Numbered from the stretch's first letter, positions 37,885 to 49,564 are shown. The stretch is DNA of 64,000 nucleotides from Hermatobates lingyangjiaoensis (GCA_026182355.1 JAPFBL010000035.1:2313501-2377500), one strand, 5' to 3'. Numbers and translations are program-made. Notes: generated by a model not told the origin, from the letters alone.

Positions 37885-40640
37885 ATATCTCTGTCAATAG
37901 GAATAAAGAGTAAGTATACAGATATAAGTCGCTCAACAATGTGCCCCAGAATTCTTAAACATTCAAGATCTCTGACATTATTTCAAATCATGTGTGCGGG
38001 AAGATGAAACTTCCTTTATAGTCATATTACACTACTCTACTGATATCGACCTTTTCCGTAATAATTACATGTAAGGTCGATATTTATTGTAATAAAACTA
38101 CTATGCTGTAGTGCAGTAAATTCTGCATTAAAAATACAATGGATTTTTTTATAAAAAGACTTTTTTCTACAGTGAAATCAATACTTAACAAAAGATTGAT
38201 TCTCTAGTCTTCATCGATTTTGAGATATTTTATATTTTAGTAATAAACGAGATAAACCATACACAAAAACCTATTGAATGCTTATTATTCACTTCAATTT
38301 GACCTTTTTGATTTTTCAGTAATAAAAAGGATTACGTATAAATGTTTATAAAGGAGAAACGTATCAAATATTTGATTCTTTATTTCTCTTCAATTTTGAT
38401 ATCTTTCATACTTTAATAATAAAGGTCATAGTGACGATGAAATCTCCAGAGTATTTCAATCGAATGCTTTATCCTTTCATATATAATGAATAGGTTGATT
38501 TAAGTTGGGCAAACGTTTAAATGAATACGTATTAAATATTGATATTGTTAAGAAATATCAAGGAGACTTAATTAAATTCGACATAATTAATGAAATGCCA
38601 TAAAGATTTTAAATGGTTTGTACTTCTTAATGAAACTTGTTATCGTACAACACAATTCTAAAAAAAAAGTAAAGTACACTTTTTTTTGTTAGAAAGTAAT
38701 CATTTACTGTATTAATAATATGTAATGATTGATTATGTTGGGCATACTAGGTAGAAGTAAATAATAAAACATTATAGTCAATGTATTATGACAAGGGATA
38801 ATGGGAGAGAGATGAAGTAGTAAACAAGGCAAGAGGAATGAAGTGGTTCTCTCGTGCTATAGTGCTTGTCAATATCCTCTCAAGTCGATAGCCTTCCAGA
38901 GGTCACGAAACAATTAGAGCTGTCTTTCAAGACTCTTTCGACGGGTGCCACACTTTGGCTTTTCACTTGAGGTCTGATAGCTCATTACCTTAGTCAATAT
39001 CCTTTCCGATGCAGCTAAGCTAGAGGCCCTCAACAAAATGCGTTGGTACAAAAATAATATTTACTTAATAATACTAAATAGTCAAATAATATATATTATT
39101 TAAAAAAAAGCTAATTCTTTGGTTTACAATGAATAGGTAGATACGTTCCCTGAACCTTGCAGATTGCTAGTGGTTTCCATTACTAACAGAAATATATAGT
39201 TGGATGACCAAAGTCACATGTGACAGACAATCCCAAAACAAAATATCAAGGTTTTAATACTGCATAAATTTATGTCCAAAGAGAAAAACCAATATTTAGA
39301 GGCAACGTTTTCGCCTCTGGAATGGTAAATCCGGAGTTCGATGCCCACATGGCTCTGGATTTATTCACGCAGGAGGTTAGTTAATCTGAGCACGTCCTGA
39401 AACTGTTAGGCCATTGAGTGACGCGCTGACCAGTACAGATTCAACTCTGCATCAATTTGGGAGGCATGTTAGATGGAGTCAAAGCGGGACAGTCAGTCTC
39501 AAAAACACTATGATGATTAAACTATCACATCGACCTGCACTTAAGCAGTCAGTTATTAAGAAACAAGATTTTGAAAATACTCACATTAAAAATTTAGAGT
39601 ATTTGGTAGATAGTAGTCACAAGTTTAAGCATGCAAACCACTAGATCACACCTCACTCCATTGTGTTGTTGCATCAATACACATGAACTACATCAAAGAA
39701 AAATATTAAAAATTACGTCAGTTTAATTTTTTTTTTAAAAAAAGCCAACATTCTACGAATTTAAAATAGAAAATGATTACTTTCTCTATAATTCAGAATA
39801 GTTTAATCAGCTTTAATATTTAGATATTAAGATTAAAACACATGAAACGTATGCTTTATCCGCTATGTCCAAATATCTGTTTGAGTAAAAATTCAGTATT
39901 TGTGAAAAAATAATTTTTTTTTTAAAGTAATGTAATATGATTTCTAATATGGATTTTCTCAAGGTCGACAATTACAATATTATAAGTTTAGCTGTGTATA
40001 AAACTTGATGGAAGTATTGAGTTTGAAAGAATTGAAATTACAAAAAATACAATGGGTTAAACTCTCAAAAACCCCAACAACTATTCATGAACGATCAGGA
40101 TACTATGTTGCACTTATGTTGTAACTTACTATGTTGTAACTATGTTGTTCAATAAAGATTCTTTGAATTAATTAATAGATTGTGTTCAAAAAAACCTATC
40201 CAGTTCAAAACTGTTTTTCCCTTTTGAAATATTTACAATAAAAGAAACGAGATCTCGTAAATCTAGGCCAGACACTTTTAACTATAGTTTATGGCAGGTC
40301 GAGTTAATCCTTAACAATTTATGTGAACCTTAAATTTGCCCTCTTTTCGACTTACCCTTATATTTTCTAATTATTTCTTCTTTGCTTTTCATGAACATTT
40401 CTTTTGCAAAGTTAGGTCTCAGAAATTTCATTAAGTCAATATAGGACTTTTATTTTTTATGACATAGTATTTCAGCAAATAGCGTCCTGTAACCAATAAT
40501 TCGTTTGTTAGTAATTCTAAATTTCAATGGTTAGTTTGGATTATTTTTGTTTTATTTATTTAGATGTGAGTCAAAATTGCATTTTAAAATAATGAAGTTA
40601 TTGAACAAACAATCGTGTTTAAAAATTAAAATATTCTTGA
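37885..40640. other. AT-rich DNA without recognisable genes
   Basis: Only the SINE head at 39.3 kb stands out. ORFs up to 76 residues carry no recognisable motif. Confidence 0.45.
39302..39412 (+). mobile_element. SINE 5' fragment
   Basis: CGCCTCTGGAATGGTAAATC, a B-box-like GGAGTTCGATGCC (39333-39345), GGATTTATTCACGCAGGAGG and GAGCACGTCC match the SINE head. Confidence 0.65.
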
Positions 40641-40646
40641 TAATAT

Positions 40647-40942
40647 GTCACATAATTACATGACATATATATATCCTCGTAAACACAATTATATGGCATT
40701 TATTACATCGTAAATAAAATTATATGAAATGTATTTTATGTAATATAACCTCATAAATATAATTATATTACATATATTTGAAATATGTAAATATAACTAT
40801 ATGTGATATATTACTTCCTAAATATAATTATAAGACACGTATTACCTCGTATATATAATTATATGACATGTATCACCACATGTATATAATTATATGACAT
40901 ATATGATCTTGTAAATATAACTCTATGACATATCGGTTTGAC
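40647..40942. repeat. Minisatellite, about 31-bp unit, about nine copies
   Basis: Units of the type AATTATATGACATATATGAT followed by CTTGTAAATAT repeat with variation across the block. It ends before a GC-richer stretch at 40943. Confidence 0.8.
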
Positions 40943-41247
40943 CTCGTTAATAGTACTGTAGTTGTCCGACTGTACTAAAGTGCACTTCTTATCTTTTTAA
41001 TAAGACTAGAAAGATGCACAATGTGCAAACCGATCGGACGACCACAACTACTGTTTACGAAGTAAGACGGATTAATATATTAATAAATAAGATCTTTACT
41101 AACCTCTGTGAGTCAAACATTGTGAATGTATTTAAAATAAGTAAAATAAGATAAGTGCTGGTTGACCAAGTCTCACAACGACTCGCCAGGAAAAATAAAT
41201 AAACAACACTCACAGAACGTTTTACTCATAACGCAAAAATAAATAAA

Positions 41248-41281
<34 letters not shown>

Positions 41282-41283
<2 letters not shown>

Positions 41284-41402
41284 TATTGAAAATGACACCA
41301 AATTTAGCTGAGACCTGTTTCTTAACAAGTATCTTAACTTTTCTAAATAACACTCTCGTTATTTCGTCTACACAATAAAGTACATCTCCTATGGTCGACA
41401 TG
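41282..41402 (-). pseudogene. Inverted Penelope-like coding fragment
   Basis: On the minus strand it reads MSTIGDVLYCVDE, then VLFRKVKILVKKQ and FGVIFNN, and ends at the (TA)n tract 41250-41281. It is the inverted partner of 41520-41684. It starts immediately downstream (in its own sense) of the hammerhead-like motif 41432-41394. Confidence 0.5.
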
Positions 41403-41432
41403 TTTCGAATGATCAACATTCATCATCAGGAC
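41394..41432 (-). ncRNA. Hammerhead-like motif in a Penelope-like copy
   Basis: Minus-strand order: stem I GUC, core CUGAUGA, one extra U, stem II GAAUG/CAUUC with loop UUGAU, GAAA, palindrome ACAUGU, cleavage-type C, stem I GAC. All invariant hammerhead core bases are present. The extra base after CUGAUGA departs from the textbook core; an extra nucleotide at this site is known in a viroid hammerhead. The two-pair palindromic stem III would favour a dimer. It directly precedes a Penelope-like coding fragment. Confidence 0.6.
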
Positions 41433-41519
41433 GTGAATAAGATCTAATGTGAAAACCTGGTTTATTATATACACAGAGAAGGTAGAAGGGGGGTTGTTTT
41501 CCATAAAGTTTAAGAATAG

Positions 41520-41684
41520 TTGGGCGTTAATCTGTTATTTAGAAAAATTGAGAAACTTGTTAAGAAACAGGTATCAGCTAAATTTGGTGTCATTTTCAAT
41601 AATGTGTGTATCAAGGAAGGACTGCTACCAAAATTTACGAATATATATATATATAAAAAGATTTCACATAAATATGTTACATAA
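41520..41684 (+). pseudogene. Penelope-like coding fragment reading through (TA)n into a fold-back arm
   Basis: An open frame encodes FRKIEKLVKKQ, FGVIFNNVCIKEGLLPKFTN, then IYIY from a short TA tract (41641-41654), then KKISHKYVT from the beginning of a family A fold-back arm, and stops at 41682-41684. Family resemblance is to the fragments at 48.2-48.4 kb. The continuity of frame through the TA tract into the arm is seen directly; that it reflects the ancestral element is inferred. Confidence 0.5.
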
Positions 41685-41724
41685 CAATCAATGATCAAAC
41701 CACAATAAGAAAATGGGAAAACAA

Positions 41725-41767
41725 GACTAAGATCTTTCAACCGTATCAAGCGATCTTCGTCAGAGTC
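41725..41767 (-). ncRNA. Hammerhead-like motif, family A left arm
   Basis: Same 43-nt layout as 16374-16332: GACU, CUGACGA, extra A, stem II GAUCG/CGGUU, GAAA, AGAUCU, U, AGUC. The C-to-U change in stem II is absorbed as a U-G pair, so the helix is kept. Confidence 0.55.
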
Positions 41768-41788
41768 AAAAACCCAACTGGATTTTTT

Positions 41789-41831
41789 GACTCTGACGAA
41801 GACCCCTTGTTACGGTTGAAAGATCTTAGTA
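41789..41831 (+). ncRNA. Hammerhead-like motif, family A right arm
   Basis: Inverted twin of 41767-41725: GACU, CUGACGA, extra A, GACCC/CGGUU (one mismatch), GAAA, AGAUCU, U, AGUA. One pair is lost in stem II and one in stem I. Confidence 0.45.
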
Positions 41832-42504
41832 TTGTTTTCCCATTTTCTTATTGTGGTTTGATCATTGATATATATATATCTTTTCTTTTAATTAGCACAT
41901 CACCATGGAGACATTTTTCAATGAAATTAATGTTACATAAAGCTTATATGAGCCGTTTATTTTGAAAAAAGGCATAAGTCACTTTACTGTAATGAAAAAT
42001 GGTGATTTTTTAATAACAATATATTTTTTAATAAACTTTTTATTACGAGAAGAATATATATATATATTCTGACATAACAAATACAAATAAACTTTCTCAA
42101 AAGTTCACATCAATATTTTTATACGTGTTAAAACCCAAACCCGTAGATACCTTGATTAAGAAAGCGACTTAATAACGAGAAGTTACCGACTTCATAACTT
42201 CTCGAGGTCCCTTGGTCTTAGCGCTAATGTTAGGTATTGTGGCACTGCCACACTGTTCAATAGTGTATAAAATAAAATATATTAAATAAATATAAAGTAA
42301 GATATTCTAAATATCTCATTATTTAAAACGAAATTGGATATCTAAATTCGATAACTCAAAAAAATAATTATGCAAAATATTAATTACGTTTAAATATACT
42401 GCATATAGATATATATATATAAATACGAACAGTCACAAGGTGATATTTATTCATGATTGGAAATTATCTTACGAGTCGTTACATAAACCAGTTTTAATAA
42501 CAAA

Positions 42505-42543
42505 ACAACATGTTTCGAGTACCTATTGTTCTTCTTCAGGTCT
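42505..42543 (-). ncRNA. Hammerhead-like motif, weak stem II
   Basis: Minus strand: stem I AGAC, CUGAAGA (42539-42533), extra A, a 15-nt segment with only the two closing pairs GA/UC, GAAA, palindrome ACAUGU, U, then GUUU pairing with AGAC. Core and stems I and III are good, stem II has decayed. Confidence 0.35.
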
Positions 42544-43060
42544 ATCTTATACGTATACTACGTATATACGTATACGTATATACTATACTACGGTAGCTTA
42601 TACGTATAATGATTTATCATGGAAGGTTATGTTTAAAAAGTAAGTGTCACTCACAATGATTGGTCTAAGCCGAAAAAATGTAAAAGACAATTTTATAAAG
42701 ATTTTTAAGAAAAACTAAGGGTTCCGCGTGATACATGTGCATGCTTTATACTTGAATAAATACGGTGTGTAAAAACATGCCCGATAATTTTACAATAATC
42801 AGTGTTTTCCAACAGTTACATCTCTTTATCAGGAATACAAAAAGTGAAGAATTTTTTTTGTGAATAACAGATAATTCCAGACAAGGAACATTGTTTTCTT
42901 TTTAAGTCTTTGCTTTTATAGTAACTTATTTACGTGGAAACTTCTTTAGTAACCTAATATGATTAAATATCATATTAACAAGATAAAATGCGAAAAAAAT
43001 GTTACCTTTCTTTAATAAACAATATTGAATAGATTTTTGTGTTCCTAAAACATTTATTTT

Positions 43061-43195
43061 TTCAAATAGATTGATTTTGTAAAAAAAAACATTATTGAAA
43101 TCGTTTATTTTACTGAAAGTTTTTTTTTCAAATGGATTGATTTTGTAAAAAAAACACATTATTGAAATCGTTTATTTTAGTTAAAGTTTTTTTTT
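43061..43195. repeat. 66-bp tandem duplication
   Basis: TTCAAATAGATTGATTTTGT at 43061 recurs as TTCAAATGGATTGATTTTGT at 43127, followed in both by ACATTATTGAAATCGTTTAT. Confidence 0.85.
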
Positions 43196-43769
43196 TAGTT
43201 TAATTTACGTCAGCACAAATTGCTTTCTTTTTGTTTTAATGAAAATAAAACTCATTAAAGTAAAATAAATAGGAAAGAAAAAAAGTTTTCACTGAAAACA
43301 TTTTAACAATGACTTAAAATAGTGTTTAGATAAAATCTTTTCAAAATCCAGAGCTATTTAAACGATTTCATTGCAAAGGTTTAAGAATATCGACCCAATG
43401 ACCTCTGACATTTAGTTTGTAAGAAATGCAGCTTGAAGTGAAGCACGCCTTGTGATTAATAACGGAGTGAATAGGCATAAAGGAGGACAGGTCCTCATAC
43501 GACAAGGGTAGCAATTATCCAAAGACATGAATAATAGACGCGTCATTCACTTAAACCTAGATGTTCGATATTTCGCTACTGATTTCTGATAACGTATTTC
43601 ATAGCCTTTCATAATAAGAGAAAATATATATAAATGAAAAACATAAAGCAAGATAATAAATAAATGTAATAATAATATTATTAAAAATAAATAGGGCAAA
43701 TATAACGGAAAATTAACACAAGTAAATAAGTGTTACACTTATTAATTGTAATAAGTTGTAGCATCACGT

Positions 43770-44390
43770 AGTTTAGTAATTATTCTAAAAGATTGTGGAG
43801 AGTTGGTCACGAAGCAAACAATAATCAGTTTCTCGAGCTTCAGAAAATCTTCATAGAAAAACTCCCCGACTACAATACAGGAAGTTCGAAGCAACAACTT
43901 GTAGTCTTGCTTAAACTTTGGGTCAGAAAGAAGAAGAACTTGTGAAGTTTCATGACTTAACGTCAATATTTATTGACTTTTCAAGTCTGTGGAGTCTCTA
44001 ATAACACATAGTATTATGTGTTAGCATTGTTAACTATTGTCGTCAACCATTAGTTGAATTCCATCTTATTTTAAAGTAGCCAACTCAAATTCAAGATATT
44101 TGTAATTATGTTAAATACTGTTTATATTTTACTATTTTGTTAAATATAATATTTTGATATTTATTGTTTATGTATTGTAGCCTTGAATGCCAATAAATAT
44201 TGACGTCGGTGATTAGTGCTCTGCTTCGTGACCAACTCACCGCAGTCTTTTAGAATAGTTAATAGTTGATTTTTTTCGAGTTTCAGCAATTCTTCATAGT
44301 AAAACTCCCCGACTACAAGATAAGAACTACAAAGCAACAATCTGTAGTCTTGCTCAAAACTACCAGTCGAAAACTGAAAAGTCAAAGTAT
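43770..44390. repeat. Duplicated block with one half direct and the other inverted
   Basis: Copy 1 (43778-43935) and copy 2 (44220-44385). The half containing AAAACTCCCCGACTACAA and CTTGTAGTCTTGCT is in the same orientation in both. The half containing GAGTTGGTCACGAAGCA is inverted between them. On the minus strand the direct half reads QDYRLLLCSSYLVVGEFYYE and QDYKLLLRTSCIVVGEFFYE, with silent and conservative changes, so it may have been coding. I do not recognise the protein. Confidence 0.7.
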
Positions 44391-45504
44391 TTTATTTAAT
44401 CCTTTAATCGAAATATTCAATAAACAAGGCATCATTGATTTATGTTTGCAAATATTAAAACTAATTTATCAAAGAAAAAAATTGTGGTTCACAGAACAGA
44501 GTTCAATTTGCTTTTAAAAGAGAGAGAAAAAAACACAAATTAATGGCTGACTTATAACAAATCAGTAAGTTGTGAATATGACAGTCCAAATTAAAAAAAA
44601 ATAAGAAATATTATTTATATAATTTCATTCGAATAATAGTAAAATGATATTCATGCTATCAAAATGGATAAATAATTTATTCAGTGCTTTCAATTAATTC
44701 AAATTAATGGATTCATTGAAATTAATTTCTAATACATGAAAACACATTCTGAAGTCCTAATTTAAATCTTTATTACTAATTAAAAATGCTAACTTCTTAA
44801 TTTAAAAATGTTTTAGAGCGCCATTAGTTTATTGATCAGATCTTTTTAAGAACAAAATCAATACTAACATTCTCAGAATGGAAAACATGCTTCATTTTAT
44901 TGTTATCCAACTACCTTCTTATTAAAGGGCAAATGGGTAATGTTATTAAATAGAGAAATAAATAAACTGATATCACTTTTACCAAAAGCTTTAGAAGTTA
45001 CATTTATATTTGGCGAAATAATATCGAAAATAAATTATCGAAATAATTATCAATTTTGATATTTTAATTTTACATTTAGTTTTACTGATGGTACTGTCAT
45101 TCAGAATATGCAGAATAGTGAATGGCTATAAATGTAACTAAAATGGTCCTTATATCTTCCTGACGGAAAAAAAATCTTGAATTGCCAAAGATATAGACAT
45201 AAAAAATTTACAAATATGTGTAGAATATCTATTCGTACATGTCTTCTTAGCTATTTCTAATGCAAGCTGTAATTAATTTCATAAAAACAATGTATGTAGT
45301 CCCTATCTAAGAAATGCGGAAACCTTTGAGCGTATACGAGTATAATCTCAATTTGTAACAGTCACCTTGAAGAAGAAGATAAACGTTTTTGGTACCTAAA
45401 CCTACCAAACCATACCTAAACCAATAGAAGTGAGGGATACTTCTCAAGGACAATTATAAACTTTATTCATGAACTTAAATCTGATGTTAAATTCAGAAAC
45501 AACA

Positions 45505-45895
45505 ATGGTATACACAATATGACAGGAATGGTCTCAGAGTGCACAAATCCGATGAAAATCAGACTCTAAGTTTAATAAGTAATTTAGTATCAAATTGACC
45601 CATGACTTCATATTTCTTATAATTGATACAAATTGAAAAATGCTACATGCAAAAAGATGCATTAATTCTTTTATAAGAATTAAATGGTTACGGCTTCATT
45701 GTTACGGGGGATGGCAGATTAATTTGCAACTACTGCCAAGTTCCATCAACAGTACAGCACATTGTGGTGGAGTTCTCGTTACATCAAAGGTCACAACAGA
45801 AATCAGGAGCACCCCCCGACCTGATATTAGCACTAAAAAGAGGAAAACTTAAAGAAATGATAAACTTCTTAAAGGAGAGGAAGATTTCCATGAAT
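45505..45895 (+). pseudogene. LINE C-terminal fragment (Jockey/CR1 type)
   Basis: RNGLRVHKSDENQTL (about 45525), then after frame changes GDGRLICNYCQVPSTVQH and IVVEFSLHQRSQQ, with C-x2-C and H of the zinc motif and the final Cys changed to Phe. The tail KRGKLKEMINFLKERKISMN fits the family's C-terminus. Confidence 0.68.
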
Positions 45896-46601
45896 ATATA
45901 AGTTCCTGATATATCATATAAACAAACATAGATTAGGACTGAACTGACTGCGCTTAGCGCTAATGTCTCCAAGGCGATGCTTTGGGGGAAAATATTCTAT
46001 AAAAAGGACGTTATTATAGAAAAAAACGTTTTGGTGTAAGAGACACTAGCGAAGACAGATAGCGTTATAGCCATTTAGAAGAGGACAGGTTTACTTTGCT
46101 ATCAATTAATAGCTCTGAGGCTGCCATTGTCTAATAGATTGGACATTTACAACATGTAATTACACCTCCATTGCAGCTATAATAAACACTAGGCAATTAA
46201 ACCTGCGAATTCCATTAACAATGACTTCACTAAACTATAACTCACCAAATGTATTCCAATATTCTTATAAACATTTCAAGTATTTTACAAACGTTCCAAA
46301 CCTACGTATTCTTTAAGGCATCTTTATTTGAACAAATTTCTTGTACTGAAGAAATGATTTTATTATAGCTTAAAATACTTTCATTTATATATGAATATAA
46401 TATTATATATATATATGAATATAATATAATATTATATATAAAAGAATGGTTTTTTAAAAATGTATTATCATTATAATCTATTTGGCGATTGTTTATGTGT
46501 CTGCTTTTTTCAAGATGAGATAAACATTTTAAATGTTAATACATTGTAAAACAAATACACTACCCATATGAACAAACATTTTATTACATAAATTTTGTAA
46601 T

Positions 46602-46619
46602 ATATATATATATAACATA

Positions 46620-46651
<32 letters not shown>

Positions 46652-47020
46652 TATATATAACTTTCAGTATGGACTGTCTTCAGGAGAGATAAGAGAGGGA
46701 AACCAAGCGCACTGATACAGAGATGATTGGAGAACAACAATGTTGCCGCATACGCGCAGGGTCACAGAGAATTAGGTAGACAGGAATCAATATATAGTTA
46801 ATTAAATTAGGAAATATGACAAAATAATAAATAAATAAAAGAAAATATTTAGGGATGGACAGAGGAATTGATACAAAAATTTAAGTTATGGACCAAGCTA
46901 CGATAAAATAAAACTGAGAATACAAATAATAATATTAAATAAAGAAAGTAATTAAATGATATAAAGAAATAATTAAGGAATAAAAATGAAGTAATTTAGT
47001 AATAAATGATAAAAACAATA
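46602..47020 (-). mobile_element. Family B arm with TGTTGCCGC and A-rich tail
   Basis: (TA)n, the core, AGATAAGAGAGGGAAACCAA, GCGCACTG, ACAATGTTGCCGCATAC, then A-rich DNA to about 47020. Confidence 0.55.
46661..46687 (-). ncRNA. Hammerhead-like motif, family B, stem I cut by (TA)n
   Basis: Minus strand: UCUC, CUGAAGA (46683-46677), extra C, AGU/ACU with loop CCAU, GAAA, then GUUA and the TA tract at 46602-46658, which replaces the stem I partner. Confidence 0.35.
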
Positions 47021-47239
47021 AAAAAAAGGTTTTAGTGAAAGAGATACTAGTAAAGACAGGTAGCGTTATACCTGTTTAGGAGAGGAGTTTTACTTTGCTA
47101 TCAATTAATAGCTCTCAGGCTGCCATTATCTAGTAGATTGGACATTTACAACATGCTACTAGTATTAGTATATTATTAGATTAAACTAATAATATATACA
47201 ATAACCAAGCTATACGATTATTAGTATATTTTTGTAGCA

Positions 47240-48125
47240 ATTCTTCGAATATGCATGCTTTGTTAAACACGACTGAGTATTTTGTGTCTATGTTAAATGG
47301 TATAGATATGTTGACGATATACTACGAATCTGTTCTAATTCTATAAATAAAGATGCTTTTCTAATAAAATTAAAGTCATTAATGCCGATAATCCAGTTCA
47401 CAATGGAAGAAGAAGTAAATGGTAATTTCCCCTTATTAGATTTCCTGATCCATAGATTACCTAAAGAGTTACACTTTAGTGTATATAGAAAACCTACGAA
47501 TGTACTTGTGTATGTTCACTTTTATTTTTCCCATCCAAAAAATGTTAAAATATCTGTTTTTAGAAATATGTTTTTGAGTGCGTTAAGAGTGTGCTCTCCT
47601 GAATTCCTTAATGATGAGATTAACAACATTAGGTCAATTGCCCTATCATTATAATATCCCTCCTCTTATATCGATTTAGTTTTGAAAAGTGCTAAAAAAA
47701 ACTTTCTGTAATACTTCAACAGTGACCCTTTCATTGTCAAATTCCATAATTTTAAAGTATTATGACTCATTGGACTCCCTTCCTGGACTGGCCAAACAAC
47801 TTGATTTTAATATAGTGTAATAAAGTGGGCAATATGCTAATAAAAAAATCTCCCAGGGAATTGGAGTTCAGTGGTATTTATAAAATTCCGTGCAAAAATT
47901 GCCATAAAATTTATATTGGTCAAACTGGTAAATCATTAAAGACAGGTGTAAAACAACACCAATACAACGTAAGTAGACAGGAAAAAAGTAGCGCCTTCTT
48001 CTTACATATAAACTATGTAAATCATCATATTGATTGGACAGTAGCTAAATTTACTAAGGAAAATCGATGTTGTTAAGAAATATTAAATCATCTCTAATTA
48101 AATTTAATAGATCAAATATTATAAA
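47240..48125 (+). pseudogene. Penelope-like element: RT palm/thumb and GIY-YIG endonuclease, degraded
   Basis: Penelope-like elements encode one protein with a telomerase-related reverse transcriptase followed by a GIY-YIG endonuclease. Here the frame at 47298-47654 starts WYRYVDDIL, with the catalytic YVDD at 47307-47318, and continues with LHFSVYRKPTN and CSPEFLNDEI, typical of the region after the palm. A stop at 47652 and frame changes follow; YPSSYIDLVLKSAKKNF (from about 47657) and LAKQLDFN (about 47785) are readable remnants. The GIY-YIG part, 47825-48076, has FSGIYKIPCKNC and YIGQTGKSLKTGVKQHQ, then WTVAKFTKENRC. The N-terminal RT fingers are missing. Stops and shifts make this copy non-functional. 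Confidence 0.85.
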
Positions 48126-48194
48126 CGCAAAATCTACTCTGGTATTTAACAATACATGCTTAGATGAAGACCTGCTGCCAGTTTATACAAATAT

Positions 48195-48445
48195 ATATAT
48201 ATATTAGTATATTTTGGGAGCAGACCTTCATTTAGACATGTTCTCTTAAAAAGTATGCCAATTTTCTTTTTTGTTCGTTTTCTATTTAATTTTCAAGTTT
48301 TCTGAACTTGGTTTTCAACACATCAGGTAAATTGAACACTAAATCTTCAAATGATGTGTTGAAAACCAAGTTCAGAAAACTTGAGAAATTAAATAGAAAA
48401 CAAACAAAAATGAATATTGGCATACTTTTTAATAGGACATATATA
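48195..48445. mobile_element. Penelope-like coding segment in head-to-head inverted copies
   Basis: The plus half (about 48352-48445) reads LKTKFRKLEKLNRKQ then MNIGILFNRT. The minus half (about 48310 down to 48205) reads the same segment and continues to LNEGLLPKYTNI, where it meets (TA)n at about 48190. The two halves are close inverted copies around a centre near 48330. The same string pattern (RKLEKL...FN..C..EGLLPKFTN) occurs at 41520-41684. It resembles the N-terminal segment upstream of the RT in Penelope-like proteins, but that placement is an inference. Confidence 0.55.
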
Positions 48446-49409
48446 TATATATATAGAGGGAGAGAGAGAGTGTGTGAGAAGAGAGAGAGTTTTCTTTGGA
48501 GAATTAGTGAGTAAAATCGGTGTCGAGGAATATCTATCTTCTTTCGGAGGAATATGCCAGGAAAGTCTAAACTGTTAAAATGAAGTTTGCTAGTTTCTAG
48601 AGGAAATAAGCTAAAGAGTAAGTAATAAGGAGGAAAGTTAGTAAGGAAAGCTTTAATCCTGTTTGCAGGGGAAATGCAGCATTGAGTTTTCACTGTCTTT
48701 ATATATTACGTAAGGTTTTAGCGAGGTTAGTCCTATAACAAGAAATCTACTTTTACCTGACATTCTTCGTACTTCTTATGTTCGTCCCATGAAATAAAAG
48801 TTAATTATTTATTTTCTGGAAATAACTCAACCTATTTTGACAAATCTTCAGTGGTCTAAATTAGGTAATAAATATCAAAATTGTGACTAGCCAACTGATG
48901 TTTTCTTTTATTAATGTGGCAATATACACATTTTTATCAATGTGTTTAATTTGCTTACATGCAGTTATAATCAGTATATTAGTTATAAGAGAAATAATGC
49001 AAGCATAATGCAATATGACGAGTTATTAAAGTTTTTAAACAGAGGACCTGAATTTCATCTGACTTTCACGCTCCGCAGACATACCTGTCATATTGTGCAT
49101 CCCATTGTTGTAAGTAAATTCAAATTCAGTTTTTAAGTTCTACTATTCCAGTGCTTCTATTGCTCGTCGTATACTTCTACCTTCGTGTAGTATATCGTGA
49201 TATCAACAGATAAATTAATTATTTCATTTTGACCTTAACCACTCTATATGTCAATAACCATATATACTAATGGGAAACGTAGAATTGCTATGATGTGCCT
49301 TAAAAAACTTGGGTTTTCTAAGGCACATCAGATTTGTAAGGCACATTTTCATATATAAATGAACATGTATCCACCATTTTTTGTTAAAAATACGATCCAA
49401 AACGGACAA

Positions 49410-49490
49410 ATAAAATGCAATATAGACAGAGGAACATAGAGAAATTAAACAGTGTGCATTTTTAATTTCATTTCTCTATCTACACAGTAC
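49410..49490. repeat. Small palindrome of family B outer ends
   Basis: GAACATAGAGAAATTAAACA is followed by the near-inverse TTTAATTTCATTTCTCTATC; the core is absent. Confidence 0.4.
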
Positions 49491-49564
49491 TTTATCATAT
49501 ATAGAGAAGTATGGTTGCTTTTTTGTATGAATTCAATATGATGGAGAAATCATAGAAAATTATG

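Larger units (their letters stand above)
41640..41880. mobile_element. Complete family A fold-back joined to Penelope-like coding sequence
   Basis: Left arm 41655-41770, a loop containing AAAAACCCAACTGG, right arm 41789-41868, then (TA)n. Both arms carry the hammerhead-like core in opposite orientation. The left side continues without interruption from the Penelope-like ORF. Confidence 0.8.
46027..47158. repeat. Direct duplicate pair about 1 kb apart
   Basis: 46034-46160 and 47031-47158 share AGACACTAGCGAAGACAG-like sequence, TTTACTTTGCTATCAATTAA, TAGCTCT and TAGATTGGACATTTACAACA. A family B copy lies between them. Whether they are terminal repeats of one element or dispersed copies is unclear. 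Confidence 0.7.

Noticed and set aside
40647..40942. CRISPR-like array
   Set aside because: Repeats are imperfect, have no distinct spacers, and the DNA is animal; it is a minisatellite.
45363..45400. CTTGAAGAAGAAGATAAACG as another hammerhead-like core
   Set aside because: Stem II does not pair and GAAA is missing; similar weak strings at 22020, 27690 and 42825 were also left out.
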